Positions 1 to 6,223 of a DNA stretch of 7,247 nucleotides are shown here, one piece after another. Position 1 is the first letter of the stretch; every line of letters begins with the position of its first letter. This stretch comes from Thermohalobaculum sp964467005 (lineage in GTDB: Bacteria > Pseudomonadota > Alphaproteobacteria > Rhodobacterales > Rhodobacteraceae), in NCBI GenBank assembly GCA_964467005.1, contig CAYXPI010000179.1:1-7247 (forward strand), given 5' to 3'. The notes under the pieces were generated by a model. It did not search any database. It was not told the origin of the DNA and saw only the letters and a program-made list of their open reading frames with translations. Made by a program: the position numbers and the translations under genes.

Positions 1-41
1 TCGGCGGAGGCCCATGGGCCGCGCCGCCGCCGCCCGGGGCA

Positions 42-94
42 CCGCGGACCGGCCGAGGCGGGGTGGGCGGGTGGGAGCCCCGGCCGGACCGCGG
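42..94 (-). terminator. Hairpin after the MttB-like gene
   Basis: Arms at 42-55 and 81-94 pair over 14 positions with one mismatch, around a 25-nt loop, and start 8 nt after the TAG stop. No T-tract follows. The layout matches the hairpin at 2744-2820, including the 8-nt distance and the shared 13-mer GGGTGGGAGCCCC (here 69-81), so it is probably the 3' end element of the MttB-like transcript. Confidence 0.6.
60..75 (+). other. G-quadruplex motif in the loop of the hairpin after the MttB-like gene
   Basis: Four G-tracts of 4, 3, 3 and 3 bases are separated by the single bases T, C and T on the plus (template) strand, lying wholly in the hairpin loop. The pattern parallels the five-tract motif at 2763-2789. 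Confidence 0.6.
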
Positions 95-102
95 CGTGTG
101 GC

Positions 103-1668
103 CTAGAGCCCCACCGCGGCCTCCGAGAGCCGGATCCGCCCGGAAACGCGCGCTGCCCGGTCCCGCTCCCGCACGAGATGCGCCGGAAAGTGCTCGGCCA
201 GCATCCGGCGCTTGGTCTCGGCGGCCTTCTCCATGAGGTCGGGCTTCTCCCGCTCCTGCCACTCCTTAGGGCTCGTCCGGTCGCCGAGGCGCGGATAGAC
301 GTAATCCCTCTGCATCCGCGCGAGTGTCTGACCGTGGCCGAGATAGTGTCCCGGTCCCTCGAGGCAGACCGTGCGCATGACGTCGAGCGCCACCGTGTCC
401 TCGTCCACCTCGATCCCGCGCACGCAGCGCAGACACTGGCCCAGCATGTCGTCGCCCAGGATGAGGCTCTCGAAGCAGAAGCCCAAGAGCGAGGCGTGCA
501 TGCCCGCGGCCTCGTAGACCATGTTGAGCCCGGCGAGCCCCGCCATCACGTTGGAGATGCCCTGCTCCCAGCCCGCCTGCATGTCCGGCAGCTTGGCGTC
601 CGCGATGCCGGCGGCCGCCCCTCCCGGCAGGCCATAAAACCGGTGCATCTGCGCGCAGCCGGCCGAGAGGAGCGCCTGCTCGCCCGAGCCGCCGGACATC
701 GCCCCCGTGCGCAAATCCGAGACGAACGGCCAGGTGCCGAAGACCGCGGGGTGCCCGGGGCGGAGCGCGTTCACATAGACGACGCCCGCGAGGCACTCCG
801 CCACCGCCTGCACGATCGCGCCGGCGAGCGAGGCGGGTGCGGTCGCCCCCGCTTGGCCCGCGGAGAGGAGGAGGACCGGCATGCCCCCCCGGATCGCGGC
901 CTCCATCACCTGGCAGCTCTCGGTCGCGAACTTCATGGGCGGAACCACGAAGCAGTTCGAGTTGGAGAGAAAGGGCCGGGCGCGCCAGGCTTCCTCGCCG
1001 CCCGCCAGGGTGTGCAAGAGCTCGAAGCAGGCGGGCATGTTCTCGGGGCCCACAAAGCTCGTGCCGATGTGCTTGGTCGTGCCCCGCACGCAGGCGTAGA
1101 TCGTGTTGAGGTCGAGATCGAGCGGGTCCGGCAGATCGCGGCAGACCATCGGGCGCTGGAAGAAATGCACGTTGTCCAGCAGGTCGGCGATGCGGGCCGC
1201 GTCGTAGAGGTCCTGGACCGTGGGCTCCCGGTAGCTGCGCGTCTCGGGCTCCACCACATGCACGGCCGCGCCCGCGGTGCCGTAATGCACCCGATTGGGC
1301 GTGAGCGCGAGGTCGTGGCGCGGATCCTGGGCGACGAGCGTGATCCCCCGGGCCGCCACCGCCAGCATGTCCTCCACCAGCGCGCGGGGAAACCGGAGGC
1401 GGCCGTCCGCGCCGAGCGCCGCCCCGGCCTCGGTCATCACCCGGATCCCGCTCTCGGGCGCATCCGCAAGGCCGATTTCCTCGAGCGCCTCGAGGGCGGC
1501 GCGGTGGATGCGCTCCACCCCGGCCTCGGAGAGCGGCGCGAAGGCCCCGCCGAGGAGACCCGGCTGCACGGGCCGGAGGGCCGCCTCCAAGGGCTGACTC
1601 CGTTGAGCATGGCGGGCGGATCGGCCGCCGGGGCGGCGCTGAGGTTTGGTCAGGGTCGTGTCGGACAT
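103..1668 (-). CDS. MttB-superfamily (trimethylamine methyltransferase family) protein, non-pyrrolysine
   Basis: A 521-residue protein of the MttB/COG5598 superfamily, whose characterised members (MttB, MtgB, MtpB, MtcB) move a methyl group from a quaternary or tertiary amine to a cob(I)amide corrinoid protein in the cytoplasm. Seen here: an Arg/Pro-rich N-terminal tail (residues 1-35), then one barrel-type domain to about residue 495. Family-like stretches include GTTKHIGTSF (196-205), the block at 262-350 containing GTWPFVSDLRTGAMSGGSGE (311-330), DAKLPDMQAGWEQG (357-370) and a Cys-rich stretch ending CLRCVRG (412-418). There is no in-frame amber codon inside the gene, so it lacks the pyrrolysine of true MttB and resembles the MtgB-type branch; the substrate is therefore open (a betaine is a reasonable guess). 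It ends in TAG. I chose ATG at 1668 (MSDTTLTKP); an in-frame TTG at 1686 would add six residues, and neither start has a clear Shine-Dalgarno. No corrinoid partner gene is visible. Confidence 0.9.
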   Translation of the reverse strand: MSDTTLTKPQRRPGGRSARHAQRSQPLEAALRPVQPGLLGGAFAPLSEAGVERIHRAALEALEEIGLADAPESGIRVMTEAGAALGADGRLRFPRALVEDMLAVAARGITLVAQDPRHDLALTPNRVHYGTAGAAVHVVEPETRSYREPTVQDLYDAARIADLLDNVHFFQRPMVCRDLPDPLDLDLNTIYACVRGTTKHIGTSFVGPENMPACFELLHTLAGGEEAWRARPFLSNSNCFVVPPMKFATESCQVMEAAIRGGMPVLLLSAGQAGATAPASLAGAIVQAVAECLAGVVYVNALRPGHPAVFGTWPFVSDLRTGAMSGGSGEQALLSAGCAQMHRFYGLPGGAAAGIADAKLPDMQAGWEQGISNVMAGLAGLNMVYEAAGMHASLLGFCFESLILGDDMLGQCLRCVRGIEVDEDTVALDVMRTVCLEGPGHYLGHGQTLARMQRDYVYPRLGDRTSPKEWQEREKPDLMEKAAETKRRMLAEHFPAHLVRERDRAARVSGRIRLSEAAVGL

Positions 1669-1867
1669 GGGAGGGACTTTCGGCAATGGGCATGAAGGCG
1701 TGGCGGCGGCGCGGTCTGCCCGGGCGAGCCGCGGGCCGCCCGCCCCCGCCGCGCGCCGATGCTGAGCCTGACCCTTTGGATCCGCGCGGCCGTCATCGCC
1801 GTCTCGCTCTCACTCCCCGGTTCTCGAGCCTAGGCCCCGGCCGGGCGGCCGGTCCGTCCCGCCCGCG
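1669..1867 (-). other. Leader region of the MttB-like gene
   Basis: This 199-nt gap before the MttB-like ATG is the only stretch with room for a separate promoter. It contains a slightly less GC-rich patch (about 1757-1833), but I find no convincing -35/-10 pair, operator palindrome or riboswitch. It would carry the MttB-like promoter if that gene is transcribed on its own. Confidence 0.35.
1834..1855 (-). terminator. Possible short hairpin after the isocitrate lyase/PEP mutase family gene
   Basis: CCGGCC at 1837-1842 and GGCCGG at 1847-1852 form a 6-bp stem with a 4-nt loop about 15 nt after the stop codon; with a small bulge it may extend by one or two GC pairs. There is no T-tract and no G-quadruplex run. 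In sequence this GC-rich such stems arise by chance, so it is a weak call. Confidence 0.3.
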
Positions 1868-2716
1868 TCAGCATCCGCCGTTTTCCGTCGGTTTCGGCCG
1901 GCCGGCGCGAATCGCCTCCAGGATCTCGGCCCAGGGCGGACCCGCCTCCGCTTGGTCGAAACGCCCCTCCGCCATCTCGCGCCCCGCCTCGAGCAGCACA
2001 GCGAAGGCCCGGCGCGCGAGCGAGCCGCCGAGACTCACCCGCCGCACCCCCGCCGCCGCCAGATCCGCAAGGCTCGCGCCCGGGGCCCCGAGCCCGATCA
2101 CGTGGTTGACCGGCCGCGAGACCGCTTGCGTGATCGCCCGGAGCTTCACGAGCCCCGGCACCCCCGGCGCATAGAGAACCTCGGCGCCGACCTCCTCGAA
2201 GGCCCGGAGCCGGGCCACCGCCTCCTCCACATCGTAGGCCCGGGCCAGCATCCCGTCCGCACGGGCGGTCAGCACGATGTCGACCTCCCGCGCCGCCGCC
2301 ACCGCCGCCTCGATCCGCGCGATCGCGAGCGCACGGGGGTAGACCGGCGCGCCCCGGTCCGGCCGCACATCCTCGATCGAGAGCCCGGCGAGCCCCGCCT
2401 CCGCCGCGCGCCGGACGGTCTCGGCCACCGCCTCCGGCGCGTCGGCATAGCCGTTCTCGAGATCGGCCGAGACAGGGAGATCGGTCGCCCCCGCGATCTC
2501 CGCGGCATGCCCGAGGGCCGCATCGAGGTCCACCTCGCCCCGCCCGTCGCGCCGGCCGGTGGTCACGGCAAAGCCCGCCGAGGTGGTCCCGAGCGCGCCG
2601 AAGCCGAGGCCCGCGAAGAGCCGCGCGCCGCCCACCTCCCAGACATTGGGCATCACGAAGCACCCCGAGACGTGGAGCGCCCGAAACGCCGCCACAAGCT
2701 CCCGGCGCGCCGTCAC
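1868..2716 (-). CDS. Isocitrate lyase/phosphoenolpyruvate mutase family protein
   Basis: A 282-residue single-domain TIM-barrel protein of the PEP mutase/isocitrate lyase superfamily, whose members make or break C-C or P-C bonds next to a carboxylate using Mg2+. Diagnostic motifs are MPNVWEVGGARLF (22-34), GTTSAG (43-48), PVSADLENGY (81-90, with Asp85 and Glu87 as likely metal-site residues), GLSIED (111-116) and LTARAD (149-154). The isocitrate-lyase KKCGH catalytic loop is absent; the loop after SIED reads VRPDRGAPVYP, so it is neither a classical isocitrate lyase nor a clear PEP mutase. The reaction is unknown; oxaloacetate or another 2-keto acid is only a guess. The start is GTG at 2716: the conserved FRALH..GCFVMPNVW region begins about ten residues later, so a downstream start would cut the fold. 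No strong ribosome site is seen. It lies 112 nt after the GcvT oxidoreductase gene, on the far side of a strong hairpin. Confidence 0.88.
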   Translation of the reverse strand: MTARRELVAAFRALHVSGCFVMPNVWEVGGARLFAGLGFGALGTTSAGFAVTTGRRDGRGEVDLDAALGHAAEIAGATDLPVSADLENGYADAPEAVAETVRRAAEAGLAGLSIEDVRPDRGAPVYPRALAIARIEAAVAAAREVDIVLTARADGMLARAYDVEEAVARLRAFEEVGAEVLYAPGVPGLVKLRAITQAVSRPVNHVIGLGAPGASLADLAAAGVRRVSLGGSLARRAFAVLLEAGREMAEGRFDQAEAGPPWAEILEAIRAGRPKPTENGGC

Positions 2717-2743
2717 GCGGGCCGCCCGGCGCCGCCGTTGCAG

Positions 2744-2820
2744 CCCCGGCCCGCGCGCGGTCGGGCGGGGGCGGGGGAGGGGGGGTGGGAGCCCCCGCCC
2801 GATCGGCGCGCGGGCCGGGG
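2744..2820 (-). terminator. Large GC-rich hairpin after the 821-residue oxidoreductase gene
   Basis: Arms at 2744-2772 and 2791-2820 are near-perfect inverted repeats: 15 matching outer bases, a small interruption (GG against CGA), then 12 matching inner bases, around an 18-nt loop. The hairpin begins 8 nt after the stop codon. No T-tract follows on the transcript strand, so it is not a textbook intrinsic terminator, but high-GC bacteria often use such stems. Only 27 nt separate it from the GTG of the next gene, leaving almost no room for a new promoter. It may therefore be a partial terminator or an mRNA-stabilising 3' element rather than a full stop. Confidence 0.7.
2763..2789 (+). other. 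G-quadruplex motif inside the intergenic hairpin
   Basis: Five G-tracts of 3, 5, 5, 7 and 3 bases are separated by the single bases C, C, A and T on the plus strand, a canonical pattern for a very stable parallel G-quadruplex. The motif spans the inner left arm and the loop of the hairpin at 2744-2820. The plus strand is the template for the genes here, so the transcript carries the C-rich complement. Formation in the cell is not shown by sequence. Confidence 0.65.
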
Positions 2821-2828
2821 TGGCGTCC

Positions 2829-5294
2829 TCACAGCCGCACCCGCTCGGATTTTGGATCGTAGAGCGGCTTCAAGCTCGCCTCCGCCGCAACCCGGGTGCC
2901 CGCCACGTCGATCTCGTAGGCCGAGGCCAGCATCTCCGCGGCGCCCTCGCCCGCCGCCTGAGGCACATAGCCGAGGCCCATCGCCGCACCCAGATGGTGG
3001 CCATAGTTCCCGCTGGTAAGCCGGCCCACGATCTCCCCGTCCCGCAGGATCGGCTCGTTGTGATAGAGAAGCGGCTCGGTCTCCGTCAGCCGGAACTGCA
3101 GCAGCCTGCGAGAAAGCCCCTCCTGCCGTTTCGCGAGCACCGCGGCCCGCCCGACGAAATCGCCGAAGCGCGACGGCGCCTTGTCGGCCTTCACCGCAAA
3201 GCCGAGCCCGGCCTCGAGAACATGGTCCTCGTCGGTGATGTCGTGGCCCCAGTGGCGGAAGGCCTTCTCGATTCGGCAGCCGTCGAGCACATGGAGCCCC
3301 GCAAGCTTGAGCCCCTTGGGCGCACCGGCCTCCCAGATCGCCTCGAAGGCGTGGGCCGCCTGATCCGCGGGCAGATAGAGCTCCCAGCCGAGCTCACCCA
3401 CATAGGAGACGCGATGCGCGCGGCCGAGCCCCATGCCGATCTCCACCTCCTGCGCGGTGCCGAAGGGGAAATCCTCGTTGGCGAGGCTCTGCCCGATCAC
3501 CTCCGAGAGCACGTCGCGCGCCCGGGGGCCCATCACGGCGATGACGGCCTCGGCGGAGGTCACATCGGTGGCCACGGCCTGCGCCTCCTCCGGCGTGTGG
3601 GCGCGGATCCAGGCGAGGTCGCGCCGCAGGGTGGCGGCCGGGGTGACGACGAGGAACACCCGCTCGGAGAGCCGGGTGACCGTGACATCCGCCTCGATCC
3701 CGCCCCGGTCGTTGAGGAACTGGGTGTAGACGATCTTGCCCGGCGCCACGCGGAGATCCGCCCCGCAGATCCGCTGAAGCACCTCCTCCGCGTCACGCCC
3801 CTCCACGCGGATCTTGCCGAAGCTCGAGAGGTCGAAGAGCCCGGCCCCGAGGCGCACGGCCCCGTGCTCCTCGGCGGCGTTCTCGAACCAGTTGGGCCGG
3901 CCCCAAGTGTAGCGGTAGGCGGGCTCCTGCCCCGGCCGAGCGAACCAATTCGCCCGCTCCCACCCCGCCGTCTCGCCAAACACGGCGCCCCGGGCCTTGA
4001 GATGCTCGTGGAGCGGCGAGCGCCGCACCCCCCGCGACGTAACCGGCTGGCGAAAGGGGAAATGGTCGGCGTAGAGGAGCCCGAGGCTCTCCGACACGCG
4101 CTCTTTGAGATACCGGCGGTTGACCTGGAAGGGCTGGGCCCGGCGGATGTCCACGTCCCAGAGGTCGAAGGGCGGGTGGCCGCGGTCGATCCAGCGCGCG
4201 AGCGCCGAGCCCGCGCCGCCCGACGACACGATGCCGATGGAGTTGTACCCGGCGGCGACCCAGAACCCGGCGAGCTCGGGCGCCGGACCGAGATAGTACC
4301 GATCGTCCGGCGTGAAGCTCTCGGGCCCGATGAAGAAGGTGTGAATCCCCGCCTCCGCGAGGAGCGGCACCCGCGCGATCCCGGCCTCGAGGATCGGGGC
4401 GAAGTGGTCGATGTCCTCGGGCAGCTGGTCGAAGCAGAAGCTCTCGGGGATCCCGTCCATCCCCCAGGGCTTGGCCTTGGGCTCGAAAGCGCCGAGGAGG
4501 AGCTTGCCCGCGTCCTCCTTGTAGTACGCGCATTCCTCCGGCACGCGGAGGACGGGAAGCCGGCCCAGCCCCTCGATGGGCTCGGTCACGATGTAGAAAT
4601 GTTCGCAGGCGTGAAGCGGCACCGGCACCCCGGCCATGGCGCCCACATCGCGCGCCCACATGCCGGCGGCGTTGATCACCACATCCGCCGCGATCTCGCC
4701 CTCGGCGCCATCGGCCTCCCAGCGCACGCCGGTGGCGCGGCCCCGATCCTGGAGGATGCCGGTCACCTTCACGCCCTCGCGGATCTCGGCGCCGCGCATC
4801 CGCGCGCCCTTGGCCAGCGCCAGCGCGATGTTGGCGGGGTCGGCCTGCCCGTCGCCGGGAAGGTGCACGGCGGTGACGACGTCGCGCGTCTCGAGATGGG
4901 GGTAGAGCGCCTTGGCTTCCGCCGGCCCGATCTCCGCCACCTCCACGCCGAACACCCGGGCGAGCGCAGCCTGGCGGCGGAGCTCCTCGGCGCGTTCCTC
5001 CGTCAGCGCCACCGAGATCGAGCCGGTGGCGCGCATCCCCGTGGCCACCCCGGTCTCCTCCTCCAGCCGGAGATAGAGCTCGGCCGAATACTTCGCGAGG
5101 CGGGTGAGGTTCTCGCTCGAGCGCAGCTGGCCGATAAGGCCCGCCGCGTGCCAGGTGGTGCCGCAGGTGAGCTGCTTGCGCTCGAGGAGCACCACGTCCT
5201 GCCAGCCGAGCTCGGCAAGATGGTAGGCGATGGAGCAGCCGGAGACCCCGCCGCCGATGATGACGGCGCGGGCCCTGGCGGGCAGGTCGGTCAT
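2829..5294 (-). CDS. FAD-dependent oxidoreductase with C-terminal GcvT domain (dimethylglycine/sarcosine dehydrogenase type)
   Basis: An 821-residue cytoplasmic flavoenzyme of the dimethylglycine/sarcosine dehydrogenase family, which oxidises N-methyl groups and hands the one-carbon unit to tetrahydrofolate. Domains: an FAD-binding DAO domain (about 8-365) with the Rossmann motif VIIGGGVSG (11-19) and acidic Glu38 at the end of the second strand; a short linker domain (about 368-425); a GcvT folate-binding domain (about 428-705) with GLFDLSSFGKI (485-495) and SYVGELGWELY (630-640); and a GcvT C-terminal barrel (about 725-815). His49 in CGTTWHAAGL (44-53) is the equivalent of the histidine that carries FAD covalently in the mitochondrial enzymes. 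The length is normal for the family. ATG at 5294 is chosen because it overlaps the previous stop (ATGA) and has AAGGA 8 nt upstream; the frame stays open to 5615 but that part lies inside the homocysteine methyltransferase gene. The exact amine substrate cannot be told from sequence. Confidence 0.95.
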   Translation of the reverse strand: MTDLPARARAVIIGGGVSGCSIAYHLAELGWQDVVLLERKQLTCGTTWHAAGLIGQLRSSENLTRLAKYSAELYLRLEEETGVATGMRATGSISVALTEERAEELRRQAALARVFGVEVAEIGPAEAKALYPHLETRDVVTAVHLPGDGQADPANIALALAKGARMRGAEIREGVKVTGILQDRGRATGVRWEADGAEGEIAADVVINAAGMWARDVGAMAGVPVPLHACEHFYIVTEPIEGLGRLPVLRVPEECAYYKEDAGKLLLGAFEPKAKPWGMDGIPESFCFDQLPEDIDHFAPILEAGIARVPLLAEAGIHTFFIGPESFTPDDRYYLGPAPELAGFWVAAGYNSIGIVSSGGAGSALARWIDRGHPPFDLWDVDIRRAQPFQVNRRYLKERVSESLGLLYADHFPFRQPVTSRGVRRSPLHEHLKARGAVFGETAGWERANWFARPGQEPAYRYTWGRPNWFENAAEEHGAVRLGAGLFDLSSFGKIRVEGRDAEEVLQRICGADLRVAPGKIVYTQFLNDRGGIEADVTVTRLSERVFLVVTPAATLRRDLAWIRAHTPEEAQAVATDVTSAEAVIAVMGPRARDVLSEVIGQSLANEDFPFGTAQEVEIGMGLGRAHRVSYVGELGWELYLPADQAAHAFEAIWEAGAPKGLKLAGLHVLDGCRIEKAFRHWGHDITDEDHVLEAGLGFAVKADKAPSRFGDFVGRAAVLAKRQEGLSRRLLQFRLTETEPLLYHNEPILRDGEIVGRLTSGNYGHHLGAAMGLGYVPQAAGEGAAEMLASAYEIDVAGTRVAAEASLKPLYDPKSERVRL

Positions 5295-6223
5295 GAGCTC
5301 TGTCCTTCTGGCTCGGGCGCAAGGTCGCCCGTGATCGCATGTCCCGCAGCGCGGAGCCGGGCGGCGAGGCGCGCAATGTGCGCCGGGCCCACCTCGCAGC
5401 AACCGCCGACGATGGACGCGCCTTGCCCCACCCAGCCGAGCGCGGTCTCGGCATAGGTCTCGGGCGTCATCTCGGGCCGCGCGACGAGGCCCGCCACCGT
5501 GCCGCCGATCTCGAGGGGCGCGACGCTCTGGAAGGCGTTGGCATAGGCGCCCCAGGGCAAGCCCGTCGCCGCGAGCTCGGGCACCGCCGCCGCCACGCTC
5601 TCCGGGTGGCAGCAATTGGCGAGGAGCGCGGCGGCCGGGATGTCGGCCAGCGCCTGGGCCGCGGCGGCCACCGTTTCGCCCGAGCGCAGGTGCCGGTCGC
5701 CCCCGTCCCTCAGCGTGAGCGCGACCCAGACGGGCTTTCCGGTCTCGGCCGCAGCCATGGCGGCCCGGCGCGCCTCCCGGGCCGAGCCCATGGTCTCGCA
5801 GAGAAAGACGTCGACATGCGGCGCCTGCGCCTCGGCGATGCGACGATACTCGCCGGCGGCGATGTGGTCCTCAGGCATGAGATCGGGACGGTAGGAGCCG
5901 ACGAGGGGCGGCAGACAGCCGGCGACGCGCGTGTCGGCGTCCCCCGCCGCGTCCCGCGCCGCAAGCGCGATCTCGCAGGCCGCGCGCTGGAGGGCGGCGA
6001 AACGGTCGGCGAGCCCCGCCGGCTCGAGCCGCTGATGCGTCACCGAATAGGCGTTCACCGTCAGCACCTTGGCCCCGGCCGCGAGGTAATCCTCGTGGAC
6101 CGCGCGGACGATCTCCGGCTCCTCGAGGAGAACGAAGGCCGACCAAAGCGGGTGCAGCGGATGGCGCGACCGCGCGACGAGCTCTTGGCCCATGCCCCCG
6201 TCGAGCAGGACGACCCCGGTCAT
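5291..6223 (-). CDS. Homocysteine S-methyltransferase family protein
   Basis: A 310-residue stand-alone homocysteine S-methyltransferase barrel (the same length class as MmuM), expected to methylate homocysteine to methionine in the cytoplasm. Seen: LLDGGMGQEL (6-15) at the N-terminus; HPLWSAFVLLEEPEIVRAVH (24-43), which resembles MmuM more than betaine-homocysteine methyltransferase; and an intact zinc triad, Cys204 in ANCCHP and Cys275/Cys276 in VGGCCEVGPAH. There is no folate or cobalamin domain, so it is not MetH. The GSVGP-type loop of MmuM is replaced by GCLPPLVGSYRPDL (102-115), marking a distinct branch whose donor (betaine, dimethylsulfonio compound, S-methylmethionine or other) is unknown. 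The gene overlaps both neighbours by 4 nt (ATGA) and has a GAGGGGG ribosome site 7 nt before the ATG. Its place between a LysE translocator and a demethylating flavoenzyme supports a role in disposing of methyl groups from methylated amines; this part is inference. Confidence 0.92.
   Translation of the reverse strand: MTGVVLLDGGMGQELVARSRHPLHPLWSAFVLLEEPEIVRAVHEDYLAAGAKVLTVNAYSVTHQRLEPAGLADRFAALQRAACEIALAARDAAGDADTRVAGCLPPLVGSYRPDLMPEDHIAAGEYRRIAEAQAPHVDVFLCETMGSAREARRAAMAAAETGKPVWVALTLRDGGDRHLRSGETVAAAAQALADIPAAALLANCCHPESVAAAVPELAATGLPWGAYANAFQSVAPLEIGGTVAGLVARPEMTPETYAETALGWVGQGASIVGGCCEVGPAHIARLAARLRAAGHAITGDLAPEPEGQSS
5303..5307 (-). promoter_or_regulatory. Ribosome binding site of the 821-residue FAD/GcvT oxidoreductase
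   Basis: AAGGA on the minus strand lies 8 nt before the ATG at 5294, inside the last codons of the homocysteine methyltransferase gene. It fixes the start at the ATGA overlap and rules out the longer in-frame extension. Confidence 0.7.

Noticed and set aside
1..105. Read-through of the terminal TAG of the MttB-like gene as pyrrolysine (the frame stays open for 34 more codons to the window edge)
   Set aside because: The protein is already full length at the TAG, the pyrrolysine of MttB is internal, and the downstream codons encode the hairpin/G-run region.
178..1695. Long plus-strand open frame (505 codons) opposite the MttB-like gene
   Set aside because: Its translation is His/Arg/Glu/Gly-rich with no recognisable fold, and it is the antisense shadow of a clear family gene in very GC-rich DNA.
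1650..1796. 48-residue minus-strand leader ORF overlapping the MttB-like start
   Set aside because: It is Arg/Pro-rich like other out-of-frame translations here and has no clear ribosome site. An attenuation role cannot be supported.
1669..1867. SAM, SAH or glycine riboswitch before the MttB-like gene
   Set aside because: The context made it worth looking for, but I could not find a conserved core of any of these classes by eye; a covariance-model scan would be decisive.
2559..5456. Plus-strand open frame of 965 codons opposite the FAD/GcvT gene
   Set aside because: Composition is low-complexity and shadow-like, and the minus strand has a full set of conserved motifs throughout this range. 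Long antisense frames are expected at this GC content.
5295..5615. N-terminal extension of the 821-residue oxidoreductase back to a TTG at 5615
   Set aside because: The extension is Arg/Gly-rich, lies within the homocysteine methyltransferase gene, and precedes the natural N-terminus of the FAD domain; the ATG at 5294 has a good ribosome site.
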